Shown: positions 14,417 through 24,346 of the stretch, piece after piece
Layout: each line of letters opens with the position of its first letter
How positions within the stretch are numbered: the stretch's first letter is position 1
Assembly (NCBI RefSeq): GCF_014651615.1
Contig: NZ_BMXF01000008.1
Location: forward strand, 1 to 64,000
Length of the DNA stretch: 64,000 nucleotides
Reading direction: 5' to 3'
Source of the DNA: Persicitalea jodogahamensis
GTDB taxonomy: Bacteria; Bacteroidota; Bacteroidia; Cytophagales; Spirosomataceae
Notes under the pieces: model-generated
Seen by the model: only the letters and a program-made list of their open reading frames with translations
What the model was told of the DNA's origin: nothing
Databases searched by the model: none
Program-made: the position numbers and the translations under genes

Positions 14417-16206
14417 TCGCAAAGACACTGGGGGCAGGGGGCGGCTGGTCGGGCAAAGTCGAATACCTCTACGAGGGAAAGCTGGAAGAGCGCCAGGCTA
14501 CCGATAAACGGGCCGAGGTGATCCTGCACAGCGAGAACGTGCGCGTACCCTACGACCATTCCGACAAGGCCGGGCGGCAGCGGATGAAGGCCGATTTCAT
14601 CGCCCAGGCCCAAAGTTATAAGTGGGCCAGCAAAAAAGACAAGACCATCGGGGAACACGTACTTTCTTTCACGCCCGAGGATATGCGTACCCTGCGCAAT
14701 AAAGAGGGGGTGCGTCAGGTAGCCAGCGAATACGTCAAGCTGCTGGGCCTGGAAAAAACCCAGCACGTAGCCATTCTGCACCAGGACACGGACAACCCGC
14801 ACCTACACATCGTTTTTAACCGGGTGACCAACGAGGGCAAGAAATACAAGGATTCCCACGAGCGCCGCCGCGCCCTGGCGGCGGCTGTGGCCCTGAGCCA
14901 AAAGCACGGACTACACCTGGTGGGCGATCTGAAACCCGCTGCGGCAGACCACCGCACTAAAACCATGCGGGCGGGCATGGATGATTTGAAGGAACTGCAA
15001 GCCGAGCGGCCCATTCTTTCGCAGGCGCGCAACCTTCGGCATCTGGAGAAGCTGGCCGAGAAACAAGGACTGACGATGGAGGACAAGGGGGATAGAATTA
15101 TTCTTGATGAGCAGGAATACAAATTGAGTGACCTGAATGCTATGTTCCAGGCCAATCGAAACGCAGCGTCAAAGACCAAGGTCACCCAGGACAAAGCTGT
15201 CAAAATCGGCCAGGCTTCTGAGATACTGGAGGCCCCGCCTCAGCCATCAGTTCCAACGGAAAAACCCGCCCGTGACGGATACGCCGAATATATGGAAGAG
15301 GTGCGCCGGGATATACCCATTCTGCAAATAGCCATCAGCGTCACGGAGGTGGAAAGAATGGCCACTCAGCAGGGAATCGCGTACGAGCGGGACCAGGAAT
15401 GGGGAACGACCATTGGCGAGAGGACAGTTAGCAACCGCATAGTCGATGAGATTTTAGTAAGAAATGCCACCGAACTGAAAGCGGCAGCCGAGCGCTTGGC
15501 CGGGCTGGAAGCGGAATTGGCCCACGAGCAGCAACCGCTGGTACAATCCGCGCTGGAGTTGAAAAACACTCAGCCGGTTCAGAAAGAAGAAATGGGCCCG
15601 GAAACAGCTTCGTCATCAACACAAGAGGAGATGCCGGGGTTGCCCATCCTGAATCAAGCCGTTAGCCGCTGGCATTTGAAGGAACTTGCCCAGAAAGACG
15701 AGATAGACTACCATGAAAATCCCGATCAGGGAATTAGGCTGGGGGAATACGCAATAAGCGACCAGGCACTCGATGCACAGTTGGGAGCCAACCGGGATAA
15801 TTACGAGCGGCAGCGGTACGAAGAAATCCGCCAGTCGCTGGGTGAGGTCGGGAAGGCCCACCGCCACGGGCAAACCGTTCTGGCAACAGGTGAGTGCGAG
15901 TACCGCTGTGCCGAAAAGCAAAGGGAAGCTCTTAAAAAGGCGGGTGTCGAGTACAATAAAGACGGTACGATCAGCTTCTCGAAGGACTCGCCGGAATACC
16001 AACAGCATCAAAAAGACCAGAGGTTGGCTCTGGATCAGGGCTACATCGGGCGCATGATTTCAAACGAGCAGGATCTGGCCCAAGAGAACCGCAGGGAGTA
16101 TAAGGGTAACCGTCGCCGCCAGGGTAGCCGGCGTGCGCCCGACCACAAGCAGAAAATTGGCAAACTTAAATTGAGTACGGACAAATCAAAAAAGATGAGA
16201 TTATGA
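14413..16206 (+). CDS. MOBP-type relaxase
   Basis: The 597-residue protein begins MIAKTLGAGGGWSGKVEYLY, with the likely catalytic tyrosine in this stretch. The metal-binding motif HQDTDNPHLHIVF lies near residues 121-133 (HxDxxxxPHxH). The relaxase domain covers roughly the first 200 residues. The remainder is helical and repetitive, with two segments like 'PILxQA...LxxLAxxxxI' (about residues 196 and 412). The enzyme nicks oriT and pilots the strand. It is coupled by ATGA overlaps to the genes on both sides. Confidence 0.92.
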   Translation: MIAKTLGAGGGWSGKVEYLYEGKLEERQATDKRAEVILHSENVRVPYDHSDKAGRQRMKADFIAQAQSYKWASKKDKTIGEHVLSFTPEDMRTLRNKEGVRQVASEYVKLLGLEKTQHVAILHQDTDNPHLHIVFNRVTNEGKKYKDSHERRRALAAAVALSQKHGLHLVGDLKPAAADHRTKTMRAGMDDLKELQAERPILSQARNLRHLEKLAEKQGLTMEDKGDRIILDEQEYKLSDLNAMFQANRNAASKTKVTQDKAVKIGQASEILEAPPQPSVPTEKPARDGYAEYMEEVRRDIPILQIAISVTEVERMATQQGIAYERDQEWGTTIGERTVSNRIVDEILVRNATELKAAAERLAGLEAELAHEQQPLVQSALELKNTQPVQKEEMGPETASSSTQEEMPGLPILNQAVSRWHLKELAQKDEIDYHENPDQGIRLGEYAISDQALDAQLGANRDNYERQRYEEIRQSLGEVGKAHRHGQTVLATGECEYRCAEKQREALKKAGVEYNKDGTISFSKDSPEYQQHQKDQRLALDQGYIGRMISNEQDLAQENRREYKGNRRRQGSRRAPDHKQKIGKLKLSTDKSKKMRL

Positions 16207-16424
16207 CATTTCTGACATTCCTGCAAATTGGCTGCGTGGTGGTTTTCGCCGCCTACGTGATTTCGGTAAATATGTTCAAAGGGGCCGACAATCCCACAGG
16301 CGCACGGCCCGAGCCGGAACCCTTTACGTTCTTTCCAAAGAAGCGGCAGGGGTTAATTAAGGAGCAACTGGATCGGGTACTCGACCCAGAGGGTCGGCGC
16401 AACGAAACTGCGACCAAGCCATGA
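16203..16424 (+). CDS. Small membrane protein, 73 aa
   Basis: One N-terminal membrane segment (FLQIGCVVVFAAYVISV) is followed by a soluble tail with KKRQGLIKEQLDRVL. It overlaps the relaxase stop and the M23 peptidase start by ATGA, so all four genes of the mob operon appear translationally coupled. Function unknown; it may anchor the relaxosome or assist the peptidase. Confidence 0.65.
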   Translation: MTFLTFLQIGCVVVFAAYVISVNMFKGADNPTGARPEPEPFTFFPKKRQGLIKEQLDRVLDPEGRRNETATKP

Positions 16425-16981
16425 GTATCCTGCTGCTGTGGCTGGCTATCAACACCGCCCCCGACACGTTGAACGTGGCCGGGCAAAGTGCGGCGGTGGA
16501 CGTGGCGTCTTATGGCCGCATCCTGACCGCTAACCCAACCCAGGCCCTTCGCATCCCCTGCATCGTGCCTTTCGAAACCTATGATGCCACGATGGTAACC
16601 TCCCTGTTCGGAAACCGTTACCATCCCATTTTGCACCGGATGCGATCACACAACGGGCTGGATATTGGATGCGCGGTGCAGCCCGTTGTGGCCAGCGCTA
16701 GGGGAGTCGTTAGCCGCACGGGTTTCGACGCCCGAGGGCTGGGTAACTACGTCAAGATTATACACGGAAACGGCTACGAAACGACCTATGGACACCTGTC
16801 TGAAGTTTGGGTGCGGGTCGGCCAAATCCTGAACCTCAGCCAGCCGCTGGGTATGGCCGGAAAAACGGGCTTGGCCACAGGGGTACACCTGCATTACGAA
16901 ATCCGCAAGCACGGGCGGTTGGCTGACCCGCTGGACTATTTGCTGCTGCTCTACCGCCAGGCCGAGACGACTCTCAGATAA
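16421..16981 (+). CDS. M23-family peptidoglycan peptidase
   Basis: The 186-residue protein has a hydrophobic N terminus suited to export and a LytM domain with HNGLDIG (metal ligands His and Asp), TTYGHLS and the GVHLHYEIR pair of histidines. All LytM zinc ligands are present. It should open the cell wall for assembly of the transfer apparatus. Its 3' end overlaps the convergent coupling-protein gene by eight bases. Confidence 0.85.
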   Translation: MSILLLWLAINTAPDTLNVAGQSAAVDVASYGRILTANPTQALRIPCIVPFETYDATMVTSLFGNRYHPILHRMRSHNGLDIGCAVQPVVASARGVVSRTGFDARGLGNYVKIIHGNGYETTYGHLSEVWVRVGQILNLSQPLGMAGKTGLATGVHLHYEIRKHGRLADPLDYLLLLYRQAETTLR

Positions 16982-18995
16982 GCTCGCCATCCTGCTCCCA
17001 GCGTATGAGATCGACGATGTCTTTCTTGATGGCAAAGAAATTCTCCTCGACCTGCGCCTCGGTCACCTCGCGCCTGGGCAGGTCTTTATAGGTCTTTTTC
17101 AATTCGTCGGTTTCGACGGCCACGTAGCCGTTAAAGAGTTTCTGACTGACCTCCTCCCCGTAGTTATCGGCGACTTTACCGACAAAGAAGCCCTGGCTCA
17201 GCGTGGCAATCTTCGAAGCAGGTACCAGTTGCTCCATGCGGCTGCTCTCCGAGACATTCACTTCGCTTTTCTGGAATGAGGTTGAAACAGTCCCCTGCTG
17301 GGTCTTGCCAAACATCTTGCTGAGGGTTTCGGCGCTGTCGGAGTTGACTGCGCCGCTGAAAATCGTGCCGCAAGTATTAAGGATCACCTTGGCCTGGTCG
17401 CGGCCATAATCCTTCGTCAGTTGTTCCATGTCCTGGATGCCCAGCCAGGTCGCCACTTTGTACGACCGGACGGTGGCGATAAAGCTGTCAAGACCCTTCA
17501 AATACATTGTCGGAAGCTCGTCAATAAAGAAGGCCGATTTCACCCCGCTTTCCTTATACTTATAGATAGAGCGCATGATCGTGGAAGTATAGACCGATAG
17601 GGCTGCGCCATAGACCGTCAGCCGCAGAGGGTTGTTGGCCAGGCACAGCACCTTGGGTCGCCGGGGGTTGTTGACATCGAGGTCGATGTCGTTTCCGGTC
17701 ATTGTCCAGTAGATATTGGGCGAAGCCAGCCTGGCCAAAGCGTTTTGGCAACTGGCGACCTGCCCGGCCAACTGTTCGCCCGCTTTGTTCTCCCGGGCGA
17801 CTTTGAAAATAGCCGAATAGGCATCCAACTCGGGATAACCTGCGACAATGTCGATGACCGTGTTGGGGTTTTGCGCGATGAACTCGATGCAGTGAGGTAG
17901 GGTGCAGATTGCCTTGCCCCCCAGCCGGGCAACATACTTCTTCTCCACCAGGCGCATATACCACATAATCAGCGTGAGGTAGTTGATGGCCGAATCGGCG
18001 AAAAAATCCCCCTCCTTACTGATCCAGGTGCGGTTCAGGTTCAGCAGCAGCAGCTTGGCCGTTTCGCTGGCCTCGTCAATGTTCTTGATGTACTCCGGCC
18101 CGATCGGATTGCAACGAGCGCTCACGCCTGGCTCGTCAAAATTAATCAGTGCGAATTGGGGCAGGATCGGCCCTTTGTCGCCGTCTTGCTTGCGTCCGAA
18201 AGCATACTTGTTATTGGTCAGGCTCTTGGCCAGGGCGTTATAGGCTTCCAGCGTCAGATCGGGGAATTTCACGTCGTAAACCACGGCAGCATAGCCCTTA
18301 TAGATTGACTGCCAGATGGCGGGGTTGAGTACGGTGAAGGTTTTACCGCTGCCCTGCGAGCCAACGACCAGCACGGCGCGTTGCGGGTTGAGTACATTGA
18401 CGTAACCCTCTCTCCACTTTCCCCCATATTGGAAAAGCGTCTTGTAGTTAACCGAGTGGTCGTTCTCGAGCAACTGCTGGAACTGGGGGAACTGCTCGTT
18501 GGTCGCATTGAAAACGTCCACGTCGGGAACAATGACCATCGAGCCGAAGATCAGCCCACCGTTGATAACTGCCATAAGGCCCAGAGCCTGAAGGCCTGTC
18601 AAGGTAAGAAACCCGCCGGTACCCAGACCACCCAGGGGCAGATAGGCTGCCCCAACGATCAGTACCGCTCCAATCAGGAGCATACTATTCCCCGTCGCCT
18701 TGCTGGCGCTAGTGCTGGCCTTGGGCCGGGAGACCATCGCCGTGGCCATCGCCAGAACCAGCAGCAGATAAGAGGCGGCATGGTCGGTGAAGAATGTTCG
18801 GCTCACGCCCAGGGCGCGGCTGAGCTTGCCGACAAAGTCGAGCACCGGTCGCAGACCAACACCGACTGAGTTCAGGAAATAACCCTCAAAACAAAAATAA
18901 GCATTGTATAGAATAATGAAAATTGAAACATACAGTAACAGGCTGTAAATCTGGTTAGAGTACTCCTTTTCCTTAGTTGTTACGGTAGTTTCCAT
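16974..18995 (-). CDS. VirD4/TraG-type coupling protein
   Basis: The start at 18995 (METTVTTKEK) is preferred. The upstream 31 codons of the open frame are low-complexity and lie in the promoter gap before traE. Several N-terminal membrane segments precede the motor domain, which has Walker A GSQGSGKT near residue 205 and Walker B SAFFIDELP near residue 487, followed by a conserved LGIQDMEQL helix. Such ATPases bring the relaxase-DNA complex to the secretion channel. It is transcribed divergently from the tra operon. Confidence 0.9.
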   Translation of the reverse strand: METTVTTKEKEYSNQIYSLLLYVSIFIILYNAYFCFEGYFLNSVGVGLRPVLDFVGKLSRALGVSRTFFTDHAASYLLLVLAMATAMVSRPKASTSASKATGNSMLLIGAVLIVGAAYLPLGGLGTGGFLTLTGLQALGLMAVINGGLIFGSMVIVPDVDVFNATNEQFPQFQQLLENDHSVNYKTLFQYGGKWREGYVNVLNPQRAVLVVGSQGSGKTFTVLNPAIWQSIYKGYAAVVYDVKFPDLTLEAYNALAKSLTNNKYAFGRKQDGDKGPILPQFALINFDEPGVSARCNPIGPEYIKNIDEASETAKLLLLNLNRTWISKEGDFFADSAINYLTLIMWYMRLVEKKYVARLGGKAICTLPHCIEFIAQNPNTVIDIVAGYPELDAYSAIFKVARENKAGEQLAGQVASCQNALARLASPNIYWTMTGNDIDLDVNNPRRPKVLCLANNPLRLTVYGAALSVYTSTIMRSIYKYKESGVKSAFFIDELPTMYLKGLDSFIATVRSYKVATWLGIQDMEQLTKDYGRDQAKVILNTCGTIFSGAVNSDSAETLSKMFGKTQQGTVSTSFQKSEVNVSESSRMEQLVPASKIATLSQGFFVGKVADNYGEEVSQKLFNGYVAVETDELKKTYKDLPRREVTEAQVEENFFAIKKDIVDLIRWEQDGELI

Positions 18996-19125
18996 TGAAA
19001 AAAGGTTTAATTTTTTGCCGAAGATAAGGAAATCATATTTGCAAAAGTTCACGTTTAAATAGTTATTTGCTGAACTTTTATCTTCCATTCATTTCCAACC
19101 TTTTCCAATCAATCCAAAAACTACT

Positions 19126-19458
19126 ATGAAAGGGATTCGTGTTTCTGCCGCTCAGGCTGCCCAAATGATCGTTATGAGCGTTTTTGCCCAATCCGCCGTC
19201 ATGGCACAAACCCCGGGAATCGAGGCGGGCGCAAGCGCACTCTCGTCGCTAACCACGTCGCTACAGGACTACATCGATCCAGTCACTACAGTAGTGTATG
19301 TCGTTGCCGCCGTGGTAGGGCTAGTCGGAGCACTTCGCGTTTTTGTCAATTGGCAAAACGGGAAGGAAAATGTCATGGCGACCGCCACGGGGTGGTTGGG
19401 CGCCTGTCTTTTCCTACTGATTGCCAATACGGTGCTGCGAGCAATGTTTGTAGCCTAA
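19126..19458 (+). CDS. traE: TraE-like protein (DUF4134), unit 1
   Basis: This 110-residue protein has a signal-like N terminus ending near AVMAQ and two membrane helices. It has the DUF4134 motif GLVGALRVFVNWQNGKENV followed by a Trp-Gly helix. In Bacteroidetes systems it heads the tra operon and is the probable pilin or inner-membrane VirB2 counterpart. The same LR-[VI]-[FY] motif recurs in the next two genes. Confidence 0.85.
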   Translation: MKGIRVSAAQAAQMIVMSVFAQSAVMAQTPGIEAGASALSSLTTSLQDYIDPVTTVVYVVAAVVGLVGALRVFVNWQNGKENVMATATGWLGACLFLLIANTVLRAMFVA

Positions 19459-19525
19459 GTGTCTTCATTCATGCGGTAGGGAAGGGGCGCTCATCAGATG
19501 CCCTTCCTTTTTACTTTCTACTTCA

Positions 19526-19903
19526 ATGAACAGGTCATTACGACTCTTCCTGCAACGGGGTATCCTGCTGGTGATCGCTCTGCTGCTGGTGACGATTGCC
19601 GTTGGCCAGTCTTTCGATTACGCCAACAGCAGCAACGGCAATCTGGGCATCCGCAGCCACATCACCCGGCCACTGGCCAGGCATATGCCGCTCATTTTCA
19701 AATTCACGATGACGATTGTGACCATCACGGGCATGGTCGTGGCCGGGCGTGTGTACACGCTCTGGCAGGCCGGGGAGGAAAACGTGACGGGCTTGGTCTC
19801 GCGCTGGGGATTCGGGCTTATCCTGGTTACGGCTCTCGTCTGGTTTCTCAAAGAGTATTTCAAGAACGTCAGCATGACGATTACCCCTGACATGAATTTC
19901 TGA
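19526..19903 (+). CDS. TraE-like paralogue, unit 2
   Basis: This 125-residue membrane protein has an N-terminal signal-like helix and a second helix ending in VVAGRVYTLWQAGEENVTGLVSRWGFG, aligned with the TraE motif. Its stop overlaps the ATG of the next gene. It is probably a duplicated pilin-like subunit. Confidence 0.75.
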   Translation: MNRSLRLFLQRGILLVIALLLVTIAVGQSFDYANSSNGNLGIRSHITRPLARHMPLIFKFTMTIVTITGMVVAGRVYTLWQAGEENVTGLVSRWGFGLILVTALVWFLKEYFKNVSMTITPDMNF

Positions 19904-20331
19904 TGGGAATAGCCGAAGGAATACTAAGCGTCATACAGACGGTGATAATCGGAGCCTGCGGGGCTGCGGGCGTGGTTTCAGGGCTACGCATTTACGCCAA
20001 GTGGAACCGCGGCGAGGAGGTCACTCCCATGATCTTTTCCTGGCTGGTAGGTCTTTTGAGCGTGGGTGTGCTGATTTATGCTATCCGAACATACATCCTG
20101 GGCGGTGGGTTGCTGGGCGGCCTGGCGGTGGGCTGGTCGGGCCAGCTCAACTTGGAAGTCTATGAGTTTGCCATGCTGGCAGGCCTCGTGATCTCGATCG
20201 TCTCGATGCTCCGCATTTATCAGAAATACACCGGTGGGGAAGACGTCGTGCCGCTACTCTACCAGTGGGTCGGATCACTACTGTTCCTGTCAGTCATGGG
20301 CTATATCATCCAATCGCTGGTTCGCTTCTAA
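19903..20331 (+). CDS. TraE-like paralogue with two internal units (3 and 4)
   Basis: The protein has four membrane helices and two copies of the motif: GLRIYAKWNRGEEVTPMIFSW near residue 26 and MLRIYQKYTGGEDVVPLLYQW near residue 105. It therefore looks like a tandem fusion of two TraE-like units. With the two genes before it, four units are made in a row. The functional reason is unknown. Confidence 0.7.
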   Translation: MGIAEGILSVIQTVIIGACGAAGVVSGLRIYAKWNRGEEVTPMIFSWLVGLLSVGVLIYAIRTYILGGGLLGGLAVGWSGQLNLEVYEFAMLAGLVISIVSMLRIYQKYTGGEDVVPLLYQWVGSLLFLSVMGYIIQSLVRF

Positions 20332-20358
20332 GCCACAAACCAAACTAATCTCACCGAT

Positions 20359-20670
20359 ATGATTAACCAGGTCACTAAGGGCGTTGACGATGACATCGAG
20401 TTTAAAGGCTTCAAAGGCCGGTATTTCTACCAACTGGCTGGCGCGGTGCTGGGCCTGTTGATGCTCATCTTCCTGCTCTACGCCACGGGCGTGAGCAGCA
20501 TCCTGCTGCTGGTGTTCGCCGGCATAGCACTCCTTTGCGCCTACGCTTACATAAAGTTCCAGATGGATCGTAACGGCAAGTACGGACATATCCATAGTCA
20601 ACACGACGCACCTACAAACATCATTATCAACGCGCCCTTTTACAAACTTATCCCGAAAGGCAGAAAGTAA
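20359..20670 (+). CDS. traF: TraF-like protein (DUF4133)
   Basis: The 103-residue protein has the DUF4133 opening FKGFKGRYFYQLAGAVLG, two adjacent membrane helices and a short basic C-terminal tail. It is the VirB3 counterpart in the Bacteroidetes system. It precedes the VirB4 ATPase gene, whose ATG overlaps its TAA by one base. Confidence 0.85.
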   Translation: MINQVTKGVDDDIEFKGFKGRYFYQLAGAVLGLLMLIFLLYATGVSSILLLVFAGIALLCAYAYIKFQMDRNGKYGHIHSQHDAPTNIIINAPFYKLIPKGRK

Positions 20671-23165
20671 TGAAAGCCAAAAACATCGCCGACATCTTCC
20701 CCATCCTGTCTATCGACGACGATGGGCTGATCGTCACCAAAAATGCCGATTTGTGCGTAGCCTTTGCCATCGACTACCCCGAGGTTTTCGTCCAGAGCGA
20801 GAATAGCTATGAGACGGCCCTGGACTCGCTGTATCAGGCTGTAAAAAACTTGGGAGAAGGCTACATGGTACATAAGCAGGACTTCTTTATCGAGGATTCC
20901 TACCAGCCCGATTACAGCTACATTCAGGACAATGACTTCGTGCTGGGCCAGAACGAGAAAAATTTCCAAGACCGCCCCTTTCTCAACCACAAGGGCTACG
21001 TCTATGTCATACTACCCGCCAGCGACCCCACCAAGCGGGCCAGTACGGCCAGCAGTCTCTTCAAGCGCATGAGCGTACCTAAGGCACTGGTGAAGGGAAA
21101 AACTCTATCCTCCTTTCGCGAGAAGGTCAAGGGCTTCCACAGCACGGTCAACCAAAGCCGGGTAATGCGGGTCAGGAAGCTTGACCGCAACCAAATCGTG
21201 GGTAGCAGGGACACGGTGGGCCTACTTGACGAGTATTTCACGCTCAGCTTCGAGGACAAAAACCTTTACGACATTTCGAGCCAGGACGGGCAGTTTCGAG
21301 TGGGAAACCAAGCCAGCTACACCTTCGTGGTAAATGAATTGGACCAATACCCTCAGGAGCTACAGCCCATCGTTTCGTTTCGCGACTACACAACGGATCG
21401 CACCCGGATGCCGGCGAGTTACGGGTTGAACTTCGGACTGAATCTGCGAGTCAACCACGTTTACAACCAAGTCCTCTACATACCGAAGCAACAGGAAATG
21501 GCCGCGCGTATGCAGGGTGAAATCAAACGGCACTTCGCGTTTTCGGCCTATTCGCGCGATAACACCTTTTCGGTGCAGCAGAAAACGGATTTCCTCGACA
21601 CGCTCAAAGGCGAGGCGACGCTGGCGGTGCTGGCCCATTACAATATTCAGACCTTCAGCAACAGCAGCGAGCAATTGGAGGAGCAGAAGGACATCGTCTC
21701 AGCAGCCATCCAGTCGACGGGCTTTATCTCTAAGGTAGCCACAACTTACGGCGAGCAGCTCTTTTGGTCGTGCATTCCAGGCAACACCGCCGAATTGGGC
21801 AACGACATGCTGGCAACGGTCTTTCTGGACAATGCCGTAGCACTGTGGAACCTCGAAACCGACTACAAGCAAAGCCCCTACCAGAATTCGGGCATTCTGA
21901 TGACGGATCGTTTTGGAAGCCCCCGCCTGGTTGACATCTTTCACCAGCCGATGAGGGATAATTTAATCAGCAATCGCAATTTCGTGGTGGTCGGCCCCTC
22001 GGGGTCGGGCAAGTCGTTCACGATGAACAATATGCTGTATTACCTGCTTTCGAGCCGGGCGCACGTGACGATTGTGGACATCGGCCACTCCTACAAGCGG
22101 ATGGGCGAGATCATGGGTGCGCGCTACATCACCCACTCCGAGTCCGAACCCATCCGGCTCAACCCCTTCTACTTCAAGGTCGATGAATACGGCTTCGATA
22201 GGGGAAAGGTCTCGGAACTGAAAGAAGAATTCAAGCAGGTTATCACCCAAGTACTTTTCATCCTTTTCAAGAAAGACGGGGATACGATCAGCAAAGCCGA
22301 GGAGGTCACGATCTTCAACATGGTCACTGAGTACTACAACTACCTCGACCGCCACCGAAACATTCGACCCTGCTTTAATTCTTTCTACGAATACGCCAAA
22401 GACATTTATCCCGAACACTTCGAGAAAACGGGCGGGCGCAATGGCGTGGAGTTCGACCTGGACGCTTTCTACTACGTACTGCGACCCTTCTACAAAGGAG
22501 GACAGTACGATTATCTGCTCAACGCCGAGGATGACATCGACTACTCGGAGGAACCCTTCGTGATTTACGAACTCGACAATATCAAGGACCACCCCATCCT
22601 TTTGCCAGTCGTCACGCTGATGATTACCAACACCTACGTGACCAAGCTATTCGGATTGCGGGGTGTTCTGAAAATCCTGGTCATTGAGGAAGCTTGGCGG
22701 GCAGTCAGCAGCGATTTCTTCGCCACCTTTTTGCTGTGGGCCTTTAAGACTGCCCGAAAGCACTTCGGGGCTATTGGCGTGGTCACCCAGGAAATCGAGG
22801 ATTTGCTCAAATCGCCCATTATCAAAGATGCCATCGTCCAAAATACCGATGTAAAAATCCTTATGGATCTGAGCCGGTATCTGCAACAGGCCGAAGACGT
22901 GCTCAAACTCTTCAAAATCAACCAGGCCAATTTGCCGCAAATATTCTCAATCAACAAGTCGATGGTTGGCAACGACCGTGGCCCGTTTCGTGAATTGGCC
23001 CTCATTCTGGGCAATACCTGCAAGGTGTACGGCGTGGAGGTCAGCAAATACGGCGCGGCGCTGTTTACGACCGAACCCACGGAGGTCGATGAGATCAAAC
23101 GGTTGGCCGCTGAGAAAGAGATCAGCCAGAAGGACGCAGCCCTGGAATGGGCTGAATCCCAGTAA
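20670..23165 (+). CDS. traG: TraG/VirB4 secretion ATPase
   Basis: This 831-residue protein has a VirB4 N-terminal domain and a C-terminal RecA-like ATPase: Walker A GPSGSGKS near residue 440, Walker B KILVIEEAW near residue 668, and the downstream GVVTQEIEDL switch. Length is close to the family norm. It powers pilus assembly and substrate transfer at the inner membrane. Confidence 0.93.
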   Translation: MKAKNIADIFPILSIDDDGLIVTKNADLCVAFAIDYPEVFVQSENSYETALDSLYQAVKNLGEGYMVHKQDFFIEDSYQPDYSYIQDNDFVLGQNEKNFQDRPFLNHKGYVYVILPASDPTKRASTASSLFKRMSVPKALVKGKTLSSFREKVKGFHSTVNQSRVMRVRKLDRNQIVGSRDTVGLLDEYFTLSFEDKNLYDISSQDGQFRVGNQASYTFVVNELDQYPQELQPIVSFRDYTTDRTRMPASYGLNFGLNLRVNHVYNQVLYIPKQQEMAARMQGEIKRHFAFSAYSRDNTFSVQQKTDFLDTLKGEATLAVLAHYNIQTFSNSSEQLEEQKDIVSAAIQSTGFISKVATTYGEQLFWSCIPGNTAELGNDMLATVFLDNAVALWNLETDYKQSPYQNSGILMTDRFGSPRLVDIFHQPMRDNLISNRNFVVVGPSGSGKSFTMNNMLYYLLSSRAHVTIVDIGHSYKRMGEIMGARYITHSESEPIRLNPFYFKVDEYGFDRGKVSELKEEFKQVITQVLFILFKKDGDTISKAEEVTIFNMVTEYYNYLDRHRNIRPCFNSFYEYAKDIYPEHFEKTGGRNGVEFDLDAFYYVLRPFYKGGQYDYLLNAEDDIDYSEEPFVIYELDNIKDHPILLPVVTLMITNTYVTKLFGLRGVLKILVIEEAWRAVSSDFFATFLLWAFKTARKHFGAIGVVTQEIEDLLKSPIIKDAIVQNTDVKILMDLSRYLQQAEDVLKLFKINQANLPQIFSINKSMVGNDRGPFRELALILGNTCKVYGVEVSKYGAALFTTEPTEVDEIKRLAAEKEISQKDAALEWAESQ

Positions 23166-23207
23166 GATGTTACCATTTACCAACAGATTTCTATTTTTCA
23201 ACCAAAC

Positions 23208-23217
23208 CATCTACCAA
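23208..23217 (+). promoter_or_regulatory. Leader motif CATCTACCAA
   Basis: This copy lies 5 bases before the traI start, inside the tra operon. It shows that the motif is not confined to operon-leading genes. Confidence 0.5.
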
Positions 23218-23222
23218 GCGAA

Positions 23223-24326
23223 ATGAAAAAGCTGTCTATCCTGATGATCGCCGCTTTGCTGGCAATTCTGACCCCGGCCACGGCGCAGTTCGTGGTATCC
23301 GACCCGATGCACACGGGTGTAACGACGCTCATAAAAATGATAACCGATCCCAGCTTCAAAACGATGGTCAAGAACATCGAGAAGCTAAAAAGGGTGGCCT
23401 CAGCCGTACAGCAGTTCCACCGCGGAACGCAGGTCGTGCAGACCATTACCCAGGCCTCGCAGAAGATGGCGCAGCTCTCAGCCGCCGTCAGCCGCGACGG
23501 ACACATTTACCCCGCCGAGTACGCCCTGATGGTCAAGGATGTCAACAACCTGGCCAAAATTGGCACCGAAATCCTGAAAGATATGCGCTCGGCCACCACG
23601 CAATCGGGCGGGGTATTGGAAATGACCGACGCGCAGCGCGTGGAGTTCATCGACAAAGCCTTCGACAAAGTCACCAAGTACGACAATCTGATTGATGCCT
23701 ACTTCAACAAGGTCAAAGCCATGAGCATCCAGCGGTCCGGTAACTCGGCCGATTTGGCCAGCACAACCAGGCTATACGAGGTGGCTTACCGTTTGCCCCA
23801 GAGCGGTGGGGGAGGGGCCATCACGGCCCAGAGTGAGGGAATGGGCTACGACATGGGCTACGAGAACGACACGACCAGCATCCTGGACAAAGCCTACGAT
23901 TCTCCGCAGGCCAAGGCTTTCCGCAAGAAGCAGCAGGAGTGCATGGACAATCAGGCCAACTATTACGACGAGCTGCTACTGGCTGAGGTCAAGAGCGAGG
24001 GTGAAGCCTTCAAGGCGCTGATGATGTCGGGCTACTCCTTTGAATTCAAGCCCTCTCGCATCACCAGCGATCTGAAGTCGGTCTGGAACTGGATCGACAG
24101 CGGCGGGCAAACGACAGAGGGAAAAAGCTCTGGTGGCGGTGGAGCGGACGTAAGCAGCCAGATCGAGGAGGGCATCAAAAACTTCATCGGACCGGACGGC
24201 AAGGTAATATCCAATGAGGAAATGATGGTGCTGATCAGGATCAAAGCGCGCGAACTGCTCAAGCCAGCCCGCGATGAACTGCGCAAGAAGTGGAAACTGG
24301 ACGAGTGCATGACAATGGGCTACTGA
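23223..24326 (+). CDS. traI: TraI-like protein (DUF4141)
   Basis: The signal peptide (LILTPATA-type, cleaved near AQF) is followed by a long helical body with a Gly-rich break around residues 197-206. A second charged helical part ends WKLDECMTMGY. DUF4141/TraI proteins are the VirB5-like periplasmic components of Bacteroidetes conjugation systems. TraH, sometimes found before it, is absent here. Confidence 0.8.
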   Translation: MKKLSILMIAALLAILTPATAQFVVSDPMHTGVTTLIKMITDPSFKTMVKNIEKLKRVASAVQQFHRGTQVVQTITQASQKMAQLSAAVSRDGHIYPAEYALMVKDVNNLAKIGTEILKDMRSATTQSGGVLEMTDAQRVEFIDKAFDKVTKYDNLIDAYFNKVKAMSIQRSGNSADLASTTRLYEVAYRLPQSGGGGAITAQSEGMGYDMGYENDTTSILDKAYDSPQAKAFRKKQQECMDNQANYYDELLLAEVKSEGEAFKALMMSGYSFEFKPSRITSDLKSVWNWIDSGGQTTEGKSSGGGGADVSSQIEEGIKNFIGPDGKVISNEEMMVLIRIKARELLKPARDELRKKWKLDECMTMGY

Positions 24327-24346
24327 CAAACCCCAAATCCCTTACT

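Noticed and set aside
14251-14802. Minus-strand frame opposite mobC and the relaxase
   Set aside because: It is the antisense shadow of two well-supported genes and has no domain.
18996-19088. N-terminal extension of the coupling protein
   Set aside because: It lies in the A+T-rich promoter gap before traE, is low-complexity and precedes the natural membrane-anchor start.
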